In this document: piece by piece, positions 34,796 through 46,739 of the stretch
How the letters are laid out: each line of letters starts with the position of its first letter
Numbering within the stretch: the stretch's first letter is position 1
Assembly: GCA_012861695.1 (NCBI GenBank)
Contig: JAAOOA010000344.1
Span: 248,001 to 312,000, forward strand
From: Trematomus loennbergii
Lineage: Eukaryota > Chordata > Actinopteri > Perciformes > Nototheniidae
Direction: 5' to 3'
Length of the DNA: 64,000 nt
Notes under the pieces: model-generated
Seen by the model: the letters and a program-made list of their open reading frames with translations, nothing else
Told to the model about the DNA's origin: nothing
Databases searched by the model: none
Program-made: the position numbers and the translations under genes

Positions 34796-35696
34796 CAGCG
34801 GTTTTCAAAGTGTGAGGCGCGCCTCCCCTGGGGGCGCCAGAGAGCTTCAGGGGAGGCGCAGCGTGAGAAAAAAATAACGAGAAACAGTGAAATCTAGCTA
34901 GTAACTTCAGCTAACTTTATGCGAGCGGCAACATGGATCGATTTTTAGTGAAGTTACCTAAAGTGAAAGAGGAGACAGCGTCTGGCAGAAAACGTCAGCT
35001 TTGTTTTGAAATAAAAGTTGTGGCTCATCGGACATTTATGAGAGAAAATCCCTAATGTCCGAGTGCAAGTGAATGCAGCACAAGACGTGAGTCGCCTTGT
35101 AACCCCTCCCCCGGCCCTGGCGCGAGCGAGGAAATGTGAGATGGCGATTTCATTTGAACAACACGGCGCATTCGGACCTTTATATATACAGTCTATGATT
35201 CGGACCCAAGTACTGAAGGAATGAGGTATCGGTCTACAATGACAGAGAAGAGACTGTCAAGTTTGGCTGTACTCAGCATTGAATCAAAACGCACTAAAGC
35301 TGTTGATCTTAATAATTTTGTGAGGCGTTTTGCTGAACAATGGTAATCGCCGCATTCAGCTATAATAGACATGTCAACTTGATGCTCTGCTCACGGATGA
35401 CTCGATGAGCATAAACAACTGTTAAGATGATGACCTTACGTGTGTAAATATTTTTTTTCTTTGTGGGGGTCTGCCCCCAAAAAACAGTTTTAAGTCCTGA
35501 GAAAGTCAAATAAGACCACTTTGATTTAACTAGGCCAGTAAGGGCATTCCACTGGATAATAATACCCCTGCATTATAGCAACAACAACAATAATAATAAT
35601 AATAATAATAATAGCAATAATAATTGGGAGGGGGGGCACGGCTGTTCTTATGTTCTCCGAGGGGAGGCTCACCTTCCCACACTTTGAAAACCCCTG
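34796..35696 (+). mobile_element. hAT element with exact 8-bp target duplication, internally deleted
   Basis: The ends are CAGCGGTTTTCAAAGTGTG and CACACTTTGAAAACCCCTG, close reverse complements. CTCTAGGG flanks both sides (34788-34795 and 35697-35704). The interior keeps the two ends of a transposase gene but lacks its middle, and includes a (TAA)n tract at 35585-35624. It could only move with transposase made elsewhere. Confidence 0.93.
34933..35346 (+). pseudogene. hAT transposase remnant: start and C-terminal pieces
   Basis: A frame starts MDRFLVKLPKVKEETASGRK and stops after about 43 codons at ENP. From about 35224 another frame gives RYRSTMTEKRLSSLAVLSIE, then LNNFVRRFAEQW, like the C-terminal dimerisation part of hAT transposases. 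The central catalytic part is absent. A complete protein of this family would have several hundred residues. Confidence 0.75.
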
Positions 35697-36541
35697 CTCT
35701 AGGGGGGTCCAGGGGCATGCTCCCCCGGTAAGATTTTTTTATTTTATTTTGGAGTTAAATGCATCAATCTGGTGCATTTTGAGGGGAAAATAAAGAGACT
35801 AGATCTATGGGAACACCTATATGAAACAGAACAGTATACATTTCAATAATCATAAAATCATGGCCATAACCAATAACATACCATTTCCAATATAAACAAA
35901 CACTGACACCCTCAAATGGAAATCTGTGTTTACATAAATGGTGACCAAACCGTTTGAGACCCACTGAGAACTTAGACTAAGTTAACTATCTTAACACTCA
36001 ACAAGTCCTTTACCTCATCTGAGCTGAGGTTATCCCGAGCTTGAATGACACACAGAGACCAATCAATGGCTTTGATTTATGATCTGTATGACAGTGGCCA
36101 TGTCGGCAGGCCACATCATGTAGACAGCCAGTCACCCAAAAAATCCTCAGGCCAGCAGGCCACTTAACAGGCCAGGCCATCGGGAAACCCCCCGGTCCTC
36201 CCGATGGCCAGTCCGGGACTGGGTACAGGAGGCGTAGAGCGAGGGATCATTGTCCACAAGTTAATCGATCGCAGATGGCGTCGTGGTCGCGGACGAATAC
36301 AAAAATAAAAATAATAATAATAAAAAATAAAAAAAGGGTCGTGAAATGGGCTTGGGCGGCCGTTAATATACCTGGGCGGTACCCAAATGTAGTACTGAGT
36401 ATAGCATGTCGATGTCATGCTGTGTTAGTGTGGGCAAGTTTATGCAAATAAATGTGTGTGTATGTGTTCGTGTTAGGCGTGGTGCATTAAATCGCCAACT
36501 TTTAAATGGTCAAAAACTGAAAACTAATCAGGCGGCTATAA
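35697..36541. other. Non-coding stretch with element fragments
   Basis: Positions 35895-35975 match 49006-49075 in reverse (TCAGTGGGTCTCAAACGGTT). Positions 36172-36225 hold a GGTCCTCCCGATGGCCAGTC block that recurs near 19728-19765. No gene is seen. Confidence 0.55.
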
Positions 36542-36549
36542 GCTGTAAG

Positions 36550-37191
36550 CAGAGGCGCGGGAAGGTATTTTGGGTGGGGGTGCTGAGGTGCTGTCCAATG
36601 TGCTAATCACACACCAATGAGGGGGGGGGGGCTGGCAAAACCACACACACACAGCATAACAATGGACTCCAGTGAACACTATTACGGGCACTATAGAGCA
36701 CGCACAAAAGCACTAGCACACACACTAGCACACACACTACAAAGATGTAAAATATTATTTTACCAACAATGTGGAATGTATTGGCTACATATTACACAGA
36801 TTATGCACGGCTGCAGCAGCAATAACCATAATTAATAATTCAAATACCACAAACATGATATTGACCAGTATACAGATTATGCACATGATTTTGCAGATTT
36901 AGCGTTTTTAGAGAGAAAAAATTCCCAGATACGTTTTTGCGCCATGTCAGTTACTTGTGTTTTTCCACATCTTTTTTTTTTCTTCCCTGAAGCAAAATGA
37001 TTTATTATATAGTTTTAAATTATCATTTGAATAATAACATATAATATAAAATATAATCTCAGGCACAATGAAATGAAATAAATATATATAAAATAAAAAT
37101 AAATTAAATTTGCAGACAGGGGAGCTCCGCACCGCCTGCCTGCCACTAGGGGGTGCTGCAGCGCCCTCAGCACCCCCTTCCCGCGCCCCTG
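36550..37191. mobile_element. Non-autonomous hAT with exact 8-bp target duplication
   Basis: The ends CAGAGGCGCGGGAAGG and CCTTCCCGCGCCCCTG are reverse complements with one change. Both sides carry GCTGTAAG (36542-36549 and 37192-37199). The 642-bp interior has no transposase frame. Confidence 0.93.
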
Positions 37192-37199
37192 GCTGTAAG

Positions 37200-39192
37200 T
37201 ATGTACCAAACGCTTCATTCAGAGACAGATAAAAGTCACCTGTTGACTGTTCCAGCAAAAGAGACGACGATGTAGAAAATTGCCGATAGATTCTCATCAG
37301 ACACCTCAACAACATGAGACAGTTGTCATAGCGATAAACATTTAGTATTCTGTCTCCATGGTTGCCAGGTAGGCAGGCAGTGATTAAAAGGAATGCTCTC
37401 TGGTTTCATCAGCGGTCAGGACCATGTTGGAAAACATACAAAACATGATTTGCTTTTCTCTTTTGACCAGATTAGTTTTTCCTCTGGATTGTCTTAGTGA
37501 TATTTAGTGCTAGTGATATTTTTGCCTTCGAGCGTTGGAACTTTATCCTTCTTAATCAAAGCTAACAAAATGGCATTTCAATTAAAAACTCTCCCTGTCT
37601 GCTGTGTGACGTAAAAAAATATATTTTTCTCTCCGTTGCTCATTCAGCATTTTACAACTTGTGCTGTAACTTGACAAAGTGCTTTTATGTTTTCAACATA
37701 ATATATTATATATATATATTAATCAAAATGCAAAATATGAACGTTACCCTTATTAATTTAAAATGGTCAAATAAAGCCAGCAGTATCGTTTACTTATCTG
37801 TGTGGGGTTTCTTAAACTTTAAAAAACATATTTGAATGTTGATATGCACAGTGATAGATGTGTAGTCACGCATATATTGCATTCTTTTTATATTTACTCC
37901 CAATATTTTCATAAAACCAACTCATTGGGATTCATGTGCATTAATGGGAATGTCGGGTGCGAGCAACCATTTAATTTCTCTTTCATTCTTTTTACTTCAA
38001 TTCTAACCTTTGTAATAAGAAATGTATTTCACTGTTGTCCACGACTAAGCATGAAACCACCACAAGACCGCACGGGCGAGGGATCTAGGTGCGCTCACAG
38101 TATCCCGCTTAACAGAGAACTGTATTTATGAAGTCATATTTTTGGACTTATTTGAAAAAAGATTCAAGAAATATCCTTTCCCTTCCAGTCCAACATTAAA
38201 GACTCTCCAGATGTTGGATGGTACCTCTTGTGTTAGCTTAGCTCACAGACTGTGGCTCATCTCTTTTAGCATTTCCAATGTTTTTATCACAGATGAGAAG
38301 AGTCTAAATCTCTCATATGACATGTCTCTCCACTTTCCCAATTTTTTTGCGCGTCACAAATACATGTAAAGACGCGGATAGTACGTCTAGTTTGAGTGAC
38401 ACAAGTAAACATAAATAATGTCCGGTGCGAGCGCAGCATAAGAGTCAGACTTTTAGAGAAAGGTTTTTAATAGAATGTAGAGCAGACGCAGTTCTGCTGG
38501 AGGCTTTGAGTTTGAATTGGTGATTAAGACTGTAGAGAAGTGTGGATCCACGTTTGGAGGAAACACTTTCAAAGGCTCTGGGAGTTTGACTGGAGAATGC
38601 ACCCTCTGCTGTCACATCAAAGCTGCCCCCCTCCCTGGCCTATGACTCCTTTTGGCACCTGAACTTGCACTGCTTGTTTCCCTGGAAACAGGAGCCAGGA
38701 AGTGTGAAGAAAAACTAAACAAAATACAAACAAATTAAAAATGTTTCCCCATTGACATTTTAAATGAGGCTCAGCTCTGGAAGAGTGATTGGTTTTAATT
38801 AAAGCTGAATGTTTCTGAATATTTTCAAAGGCCATTTCATAACAACGCTGCAAATTGCTGGTTAATTAAGCATAGAAGCATTTCATCTATGTAACATCAT
38901 TGGATTGTTAATAATTTCAAACATCAGTGAAGCGGAGGATTCATATGTGATCTGTAAATGTAATTGACTTTTTCTTTGCTTTAGTGATGTGCCAGACTTA
39001 TCCTAAAGAAAGTATACAGTGGATGAATCTGTAATTGTAATGGTAGGTTCATATAAACAATGAGAGTAAAGCCTGGATTCCACCGGGTCCTGAGTGTCCC
39101 TTGTATAAAATGAAAGGCAGTCACTAATGTCAACCCTGTCTCCTAAAAATTACGTTCCCACAGAACTAAACTGCATTCTCAATTACGTTTAG
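37200..39192. other. Non-coding stretch, nothing recognised
   Basis: AT-rich sequence with a short TA tract near 37690-37712. Short frames only, without motifs. Confidence 0.5.
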
Positions 39193-39411
39193 CTAGAAAC
39201 GTATTTTCTCCCACGTTACGTTTTTTTACGAACGTATCTCAAATACGTTTATTTTCTACATATCTTCTAGAAACATATTTTCTCCCACGTTACGTTTGTT
39301 ATGAACGTATCTCAAATACGTTTATTTTCTACATATCTTCTAGAAACATATTTTCTCCCACGTTACGTTTGTTATGAACGTATCTAAATACGTTTATTTT
39401 CTACATATCTT
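39193..39411 (+). repeat. Three-copy tandem repeat, unit 72-74 bp
   Basis: Units 39193-39266, 39267-39339 and 39340-39411 each begin CTAGAAAC and contain TTTTCTCCCACGTTACGTTT and AAATACGTTTATTTTCTACA. Units contain both AAACGTATTT-type and AAATACGTTT-type words, so each is partly self-complementary. Confidence 0.95.
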
Positions 39412-39578
39412 TGCCATTTATTGTCTTGCTTATAATAATGATAATAGTCATTTATAAATATCATTTTAGAGCACACATTTGAAATCGACGATCGGGCTCG
39501 ATATCCTATGGTTAAATTAAAATCAGTAGGCGAGGCTGTAATTTCGCCAGCTGCGAGGCAGAAAATAATAGTTTTAAC

Positions 39579-39749
39579 ATGCCAAAAAGCTGCTGTGTCG
39601 TTTATTGCACCTCAAACATTAAAACAAATCCAGAGTTACGTGTTTCTGTACTTCCTCTAAGAAGAAAGGACAGTATAGAGCTCTGTGGCTTCAGGCTTGA
39701 TCGCCGTTCAAATGACAGCTGGTTTCCCCAAAAGTGGGCGGGGCTGTAA
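39579..39749 (+). pseudogene. Small THAP-domain-like ORF (56 codons)
   Basis: The frame reads MPKSCCVVYCTSNIKTNPEL and continues with a basic stretch (RRKD, RLDRRSND) to a stop. THAP zinc fingers begin MPK.C.V..C, so the first Cys pair fits (Cys6 or Cys5 and Cys10). The later Cys-x2-His pair and the AVP box that a THAP domain needs are missing, so it is a fragment. THAP domains bind DNA and occur both in host genes and in P-element-like or Kolobok-like transposases. The tandem repeat just upstream and inverted segments downstream suggest a mobile element. Confidence 0.55.
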
Positions 39750-39846
39750 AGTGACGTAGGAAAGATCCTCAGCTCGCTGATTGGATGTTTTAGCCGCAAT
39801 GCACGTCGGGATATGGTGTTAATGCGATATGAATCCGAAAAAAAAT

Positions 39847-41273
39847 CAGAGTTTAGGATGGCCGAAGACACTACACTACCCATAATCCCCAGCTATCGTT
39901 TGGGACTACAGTCCCGTTGACAAACCCCGTGATTAATCTTCAAGCTCTGGGATTGGATGTTGGAGTGGCAGTGCGCCAAGGTTACGCCGAGCGCCAAACA
40001 GCTCTTTGAAATGGAACGAAACCACGGCAGACTTTCCAAAACTGGACTCGAACGCCCCCCAGAACTACACATGCTGGCTATTGTGTTTCGCAACATGTTC
40101 TATGGCACGTCTCTACTGGGAATTGTAGTTTTAAAAGACGTTTTCGTTTTTCCCAAAATTAGAAGTTGACAGTATTAAACTGTGTACAGCCCTGGAGGTT
40201 TAGGGGATAGGAAACAAATTGGTGTGTACAAATGTAAAACATGTAATTAATAAATGGGTGAAAATCGCTTGTGTCCATAATGGGAAGCATTAATATATAC
40301 CCACATGCCAGCTCATTGTTACTTTGTAATTCTACTCCACTACAATTCAGAGGTTAACCTGGTATTTTCCACTACATTTATTTTAGTTACTTTGCAGATT
40401 CTGATTAATGATGTGAAATATAAACAACCTTAAAGCAGACTTTAGTTACACCTGAGTAAAATTCAGGGAAAGGTGATTGTCAAGTGCCAACAATCAGGAG
40501 AGATATTAGTTGGTGCTTGAGAAGACTAAACATTTATCTGCAGATCTCTATAAAGTATATTCATTACTCGTTATTCTCTACTAATAGTTAATTAAAAACT
40601 GTATATAATGGCTATTTTGCACATCCCTTTCAAGATTTTCTAAGGTTTATTGACATATCATATACACAACTATGTTGAAGTTATGCAATTAATGAAAAAC
40701 TTGGGTCACAGGTTCCTCAACAGTGCATTACAAGACATCTATCAATATGTGTGTATACCTCCACCATTAAACTCAAATTCTGCACATTTCTTATACTATC
40801 TACATACATAAGAGTATAATTAATGTGTATAATATCAGTTAAAATAAGTGCTTCAACACATTGCAGGAAAGCAATATATTAGACGTTAAGTACTTTGTCA
40901 GGCTTAATATTTATCTGTGATAGATACCCCCAAAGCTTTTTTCTTATTTGAAAGAAGACCTTAACCTAAAGTATCTTTAATGTTAATAAAGGTTAATTAG
41001 TTTGTCTGTTTTGCACATCCTCATATTAATATCTTTGTACATCCGGCACTAAACTGTTTTATTGTAGAGATCACTTACAGTATCTTCTTGATTTTTTATA
41101 TTCTATATTTCTATCATTGACCTTCTACTTTCCCCTATGAAAGTATGTACTCTTAATATTTTTTCATCAAATAACATTATTCAACAAAAATAAGTTCTAA
41201 GCACATAGTGTAGTCCCATAGCTGAGGATTCTGGGTAGTGTAGTGTCTTCTGCCATCCAAAAACTCAGAACAA
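39847..41273. repeat. Pair of inverted segments about 60 bp long
   Basis: Segment 39847-39913 and segment 41210-41273 are related in reverse: GGATGGC.GAAGACACTACA and CTACCCA.AATCC.CAGCTAT. They may be inverted repeats of a decayed element. Between them is AT-rich non-coding DNA. Confidence 0.65.
40643..40745 (-). mobile_element. Old Rex1/L2-like LINE 3' end fragment
   Basis: The segment aligns with 4168-4255: TTTATTG..A, ACATA.CTA, TTATGCA.TT, GTCACAGG.T.CTC and CAA.AGTGCA. The strong divergence shows an old copy. Confidence 0.55.
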
Positions 41274-41611
41274 ATATTTGTTTCTCCGAATCGAAAGGGG
41301 AAAATACAAAAACATTGTACACAATTTAAACCAATCAATGTTGTGTAATTAACAAGGATAATCTGGTGTTTTTGAGTTGATGAGTAGTGCAGATATCACT
41401 GTAAATAAAATCAATCGACTTCCGGGTGTAAAATCCTCCGTTATCCAATGGGAATGGACGCTCACATTGCTCTTTGGGTCCGTAATACAATAAAGGGGAC
41501 ATGATCAAATAGGAATATGATTATCTTTTAAATAACGTTAACTAAAGGGAACAATCTATTTGACACAGCTGAAGCTCTGGCCTTCCTTAAATATTCCGGC
41601 TTGGAACGCAG
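41274..41611. other. Non-coding stretch, nothing recognised
   Basis: No motif or repeat end is recognised. Confidence 0.45.
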
Positions 41612-42610
41612 ATGGCGGCGGCGGCCAACAATCTCGGTGTGTTGGGTGTCTCGCTAATCATCCCTCATCAGGACACCCCACCCCCCTGCCTCAGGACGGG
41701 AGCGATTATTCGGACCGTTGCATTGGTCAGATGAACAATCTGACCCACGGTGTGGCCGCCCAACCCAGTCTCACGGCATTTCGTGTTATTAGTCACGAAA
41801 TTAATTTAATCTATTGAGTCGTGTTCACGAACACGATTTTCACCTTTTTTTTTTCGTGTCACACAAAACGATTTTAAATGCAATGTATTTCTATTGGTAG
41901 TATGTTTCGTGCCTGCAACACGTCTTTTTGTCCGGTCGGGTCTTGGAAGACCAGAAGCTGTGGGTTCATAAAAACATGTTCTTACTCAATATCTTACCCT
42001 AAGCCTAACCCTATCCCTTTTATTTTAAATTGTATAATGTCTGAGTTTTTTTGCCGTCAGTGAGGAAAAGAAATGGCTCAGAGCCTCAGAATACTGAAAT
42101 CTGTATTTTATGTCATTTTTTTTCCTTCTAATTTGTTATTATTTGGTGCAGGCACGAAACATACTACCAATATAAATACATTGCTTCTAAAATCGTTCTG
42201 TGTCAGAATACTTAAATCTGTCTTTTTTTAAATGTCTTTTTCCTTCTAATTTGTTATTATTTACATTGCTTTTAAAATCGTTCTGTGTGACACGAAAAAA
42301 AATGGCGAAATCGTGTTGGTGAACACGAATCAATAGATTAATTTCGTGACTATAACACGAAATGCCGTGAGACTGTGTTGGGCCGCCGCAGCTGGACGCG
42401 TGATGTCCCTGGCCACAGTGGCCTCACGTCACGTGTGGTTGGGACTCACCACGCTGTCCAGGAAGGATCGAGTGGATCTCCTTGGAGCCCCCGTATCCAC
42501 GGATGGGCTCTTTGGATCGATTACCTCGGTCACACAGCGCTTCAGTCGACTGGAGGAAGAAAGGGTGCAGCTCAGCCGCATGCTGCTGCTGGCTCTTCCT
42601 CGCGCAAATA
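41612..42610 (+). pseudogene. DIRS gag fragment, split by an inverted-repeat element
   Basis: Positions 41612-41760 and 42381-42610 match 2540-2880 of the DIRS copy: GGTGTGTTGGG.GTCTCGCT, GTGTGGCCGCC, CTTGGAGCCCCCGT.TC.AC and GGCTCTTTG.ATCGATT. The second part encodes VASRHVWLGLTTLSRKDRVD, then LLGAPVSTDGLFGSITSVTQ and RFSRLEEERVQLSRMLLLA, a helical gag segment typical of fish DIRS elements. It is better preserved here than in the first copy, but has no neighbouring polymerase. The similarity stops near 42610. Confidence 0.85.
41761..42380. mobile_element. Long-inverted-repeat element, copy 1, 7-bp target duplication
   Basis: The ends are CAACCCAGTCTCACGGCATT and its near reverse complement; the terminal repeat is about 140 bp. 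GGCCGCC flanks both sides (41754-41760 and 42381-42387). Removing the insert and one flank restores the DIRS gag sequence. Relative to copy 2 it is inverted and has a further internal duplication. No protein is encoded. Confidence 0.92.
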
Positions 42611-44317
42611 ATGCGGTGATATACAATGAAATTGCAAAATGGAGGCGCTCTCCCCATTCCAGCTGGTTCTCTCTGTGTGTGTGTTCCGTCCATGGATGTA
42701 TAATAAGAACTGGATACAGCGTGGGAGGGGGCCTCATTCATTCCTATGAGAGTTGCTCATTCGCGCATGATGATAAAATGGTCTAACTTTTGAGAGAGCG
42801 AAACGTCACAGATTACCCGGCATGCCTGAGAAGTACCCGTATGTGCGCTCATAGCGCATGCGCAACTTTAACCATGCCCCCCAAAATGCTCGTTCACATC
42901 AAGCACGTTAATTTGCGTACACGTAACAGCACCGCACGTTCATGACAGCATGGTAATGGTTTGTTATGATAGATTTGATATTAACGAGGCGGCAGTTAGC
43001 AGCTAGCGGTTAGCTAGTAATTATGCTAATTTACACATCAATCGTTATGTACTTTTATATTACGCTGTAACAGGATCTAGTGATATCCAAGCAACAGAGC
43101 TTCATTTAGCATGAAATAATTATTGCACTGTATATATATATATATATATATATACAGTGCAATAAGCTTCTTAGTGCAATAAGAAGCTACAGGGACGTTA
43201 ATCTACGTCGGTAATATTAACTTTATTTAATACAACATTTACGGTACAAGATTTAATCATACAGCCCATGTAGTATAATATTTGACAAATGATGAATTAC
43301 AGCAAACATGTGCAATATATCCATTATTACAGCTCCGTGGGCTGGCAGTAAGGCGATATGGGTTCCGTTCTTATTGTGCATCCATGGTAAAGATAAACGC
43401 ATGTAGTGCTGAACACGTAACATGAACGTGCCGGGCGGCGCGGTCCCGTGGGTTAGATGCACGTTCATAATGCAGAGGGAAATAACTCGCAGAATAACGT
43501 TATTAGCACATTTTTACAACTTGAGGAACGAATGTTTTTAATAAGGGCTATACAAGTGTTCATACTGGGTAGTTTATTTAGTTTAAAAAAAATTATCCAA
43601 CGATTTACAGACCACTCTTTCCCCATGTAAGTCAATGGGAAAAGTGTTTCCGGGCCTGGCAACCAAAAGGAAGTGTAGTACCGCCGTTTGGCCAGCACGA
43701 ATATTTTCATCAGAGTCCGGTGCACTTCCTGGGGGCTTGGTTCCGTCAGCCGAGGTCAGGGAAAAAGAGGTCGATTCTTGGCTTGCTTTTCCTGTTGTCA
43801 TCTGTGGTCTTCTCCTATTGGCCGGCGTCGACGGGGGCGGGTCCAATGCAATTCCTGCCTTTTTCTGTTGCTAAATTAGATCATTCTGGTGTCTGTGGTT
43901 ATTTAAACATTCCCTGATAAACGTTATTTCAGCGTCAATAAATGAGTGTTAATCCCAGTGTGTTTAGTGTACAACATCACATGTAATTTCACCTTCAATT
44001 CACGGTTTCAAAACGTTCGCCACATGCTAATGCTAACCGGAAATGAAGAATTTTCAATAAAAGTGTTAAGTTAATAGTTAGTGTGAACTTCCGTTTTTTT
44101 CAGAATAAAACTGCTTTAAATTAAAACCCTGTATTTAATTTAAATTACGCCATATCAACATTGATTTTAATTTCTTACACGGCTCAATACCGGCATTCGT
44201 GGGGACGGGCTGACCGACCCTTCTCCCGTCTCTTCTCTTTACCTTTCTATCCTTTCTCTCATGCATTTTTTCACTGGGTCAGTTTTTTAGATCCTGACCA
44301 AAATGTACATGATGTTT
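42611..44317. other. Non-coding stretch, probably old element DNA
   Basis: Blocks such as CATGGATGTATAATAAGAAC and CATGTAAGTCAATGGGAAAA resemble common fish repeats. A TA tract with inverted flanks lies at 43123-43165 (TTGCACTGTATATA and its complement). No gene is recognised. Confidence 0.5.
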
Positions 44318-44839
44318 CAACCCAGTCTCACGGCATTTCGTTTATAGTCACTAAATGAATCTATTGATTCGTGTTCACCAACACGATTTTCCCATTTTTT
44401 TCGTGTCACACAGAACGATTTTAGAAGTAATGTATTTCTATTGGTAGAATGTGTCGTGCCTGCACCAAATAATTACAAATTAGAAGGAAAAAAAGATTGA
44501 AAAATACAGATTTCAGTATTCTGAGGCTCTGAGCCCCATTTCTTTTCCTCACGGTCGGCAAAAAAAGGCTGACATTATGCAATTTAAAATAAAAACAATA
44601 ATCGTGGCTTGATATTGAGTAAGAAAATGTTTTATGAACCACACAGCTTCTGGTCTTCCAAGACCCGACCGGACAAAAAGACGTGGTGCAGGCACGAAAC
44701 ATAATACCAATAGAAATACATTGCATTTAAAATCGTTCTGCGTGACACGAAAAAAATGGGAAAATCGTGTTGGTGAACACGAATCAATAGATTAAATGTA
44801 TTTTGTGACTATTACACGAAATGCCGTGAGACTGGGTTG
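44318..44839. mobile_element. Long-inverted-repeat element, copy 2, 7-10 bp target duplication
   Basis: The same ends as copy 1 (CAACCCAGTCTCACGGCATT). GATGTTT lies at 44311-44317 and again at 44840-44846; the match can be stretched to 10 bp because the element starts CAA. Taken with copy 1, 7 bp is the length that fits both. The interior TCTTCCAAGACCCGACCGG is inverted relative to copy 1. Confidence 0.92.
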
Positions 44840-45026
44840 GATGTTTCAATCTCCATCCCACACCCAGGGCGGGTACTGGTTATTGCAGAAAGCCAGAGTT
44901 AATGAAATGTGGTAAACTGCAATTCTTGAAAATATCGGCATTCCTATCCGCAGATATCTCGAGGTATCCAGGAGGCAGATTTGATCAAACGTTCTCGGTG
45001 TTTGGAAATATAAAGATCTGTGTCTC

Positions 45027-45152
45027 ACTGCTATCAGAGCGCGGGCTCAGTAAGTCTCTTTGTGAGCGTAGAGAGCAAAAGCTTTGAGAAAACGCTGTAT
45101 TGTACATACAGCGTTTTCTCAAAGCTTTTGATTCTCACAAAGACCATAAGAT
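45027..45152. repeat. Inverted repeat with a perfect 25-bp core stem
   Basis: Arms 45076-45100 and 45106-45130 are exact reverse complements around the 5-nt loop TGTAC. Imperfect pairing (GTCTCTTTGTGAG with CTCACAAAGACC) continues outside. Confidence 0.93.
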
Positions 45153-45764
45153 ATGTCCGGAAAGCCTCTAAGAGAACCCTGAGCCCTGCTCTTTATAAAA
45201 CAGGTTGTTACCAGACAGCACCATCTTTTATCCTGCTGTCAACCTGTCAGTGACAAGAAGCTAATGCTGCTTAGCTTAATCAAATCCAGTCAGTTCATCA
45301 AGAAATTACAAATTGTTATCTGGTTGAATTTACCCAAACACCCTCCGCTTAGGGATTTATTTTTAAATGTTATGATCCCAGGTCTGTAAGTCTATTCATT
45401 TACATAATAGAAAGTCAGAGATCCTGCATTTGGCAGTTTTAAATTGTTGCTTTAGCCTGGAGTATGTCTTTATGGTCTCAATCGTAAACATATTATTTTA
45501 CAATCCACGCCCCAGGCCTTGGACTGTCAGAAGGTGTTGCTTTTATACGAGTTGATGTCTTATCCAGAACATAGCTTTCTACAATCCGGATTAGTGTACG
45601 GCCATTTTATTCTCCACTCTATGAATTATGTAGTATTATAATCTATGTGCATGCAGACATTTTACTTTACCTGTCCAGGAGAACTCTTACATTATGCAGG
45701 AGCCACAGCTTTTCACACACAGCACAAAACTAAACTTTCAGTATCATATTTAACCATCATGAGG
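45153..45764. other. Non-coding stretch, nothing recognised
   Basis: No motif-bearing frame or repeat end is recognised. Confidence 0.45.
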
Positions 45765-46106
45765 TCAGAGGATGGGGGTACCGGCTAGTATCAGAGCCAG
45801 GGTAAAGTTAAAGCGACTAAAGAACAATGACCATCTAGCCTGGCGTGGGTTTAGTCTTTTGGATTTCCTAATGAATTCCAGGTTTTTGTGATCAGTCCAT
45901 ACTAGAAATGGTTGTTCCGCCCCCTCTAACCAATGACGCCAATCTTCTAAGGCTATCTTTACTGCTAAAAGTTCCTTGTTCCCCACATCGTAGTTCCTCT
46001 CTGCGTCTGTCAACTTACGTGACAAGAACGCACAAGGATGGAGCTTGTTGTCCTGAGCAGACCTTTGGGAGTAACCTTTTCTATACAGTGCATCCAATGC
46101 ACACAT
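45765..46106 (-). pseudogene. Gypsy-type (Ty3) RNase H fragment
   Basis: The minus strand encodes [20 protein letters not shown], then [20 protein letters not shown] and [11 protein letters not shown]. These are the central RNase H motifs of Ty3/Gypsy polymerases, with the catalytic Glu of NKELLAV and the Asp of WTDHKN. The first catalytic Asp (DAS block) is absent at the upstream edge, and the chromodomain-integrase part is absent downstream. It is a single fragment of about 340 bp with no LTR nearby. Confidence 0.92.
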
Positions 46107-46734
46107 TCATTATAACGAGAGGTAGAACTGTTTTCTCTAGTTATACTTTATATCAGTGTTTTTTAAAAATATTCTTCCGTAATTCTGGGTTTAAACCACT
46201 TACCACACGCTGAGAAATGGAAGACAGGAGCAATTACTAGGGCTCCACCATTAGCACGTTTCTTTGAGACTGAACAGGAACATTTACCGGCAGAGCAATT
46301 AAAAATAAAGACGCTCGTGGACGTGAAAATTGAAGCCAGATAGGAAGAGAATGATGCACTTATCCTGGAATTGAATGACGTGTTTGACAGGAGGACAAAG
46401 GAACGTTATAGAACAGCTGTTTCAGAACATGCCAGCTACAGTAGCTACAGCAATCATCTGTGTTATTATATCCAACACTCAAGATGTGCAGAGACTGTAC
46501 ACAGGGGCGGGGCCGTTCACCGCACTGAGTATGACTTTTCCACATACGAACACAACTCGTCCCGTCATGCACGCCTCATGCCCGCCGTACACACACACTC
46601 ATATGGAAGGGGCGGCTGTCTCTCCCCCCAACAACAGTGGGTCATAACACATAACTGTGCACGTCTTATACTTATTTGATAACTACTATATCCCTTGGTT
46701 ACTTGAACACGCTACAATATTATTAACCGGTGTC
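46107..46734. other. Non-coding stretch, possibly hAT-derived
   Basis: Phrases such as CCACCATTAGCACGTTTCTTTG suggest decayed transposon DNA next to the hAT relic. No clear frame is seen. Confidence 0.4.
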
Positions 46735-46739
46735 CTACC

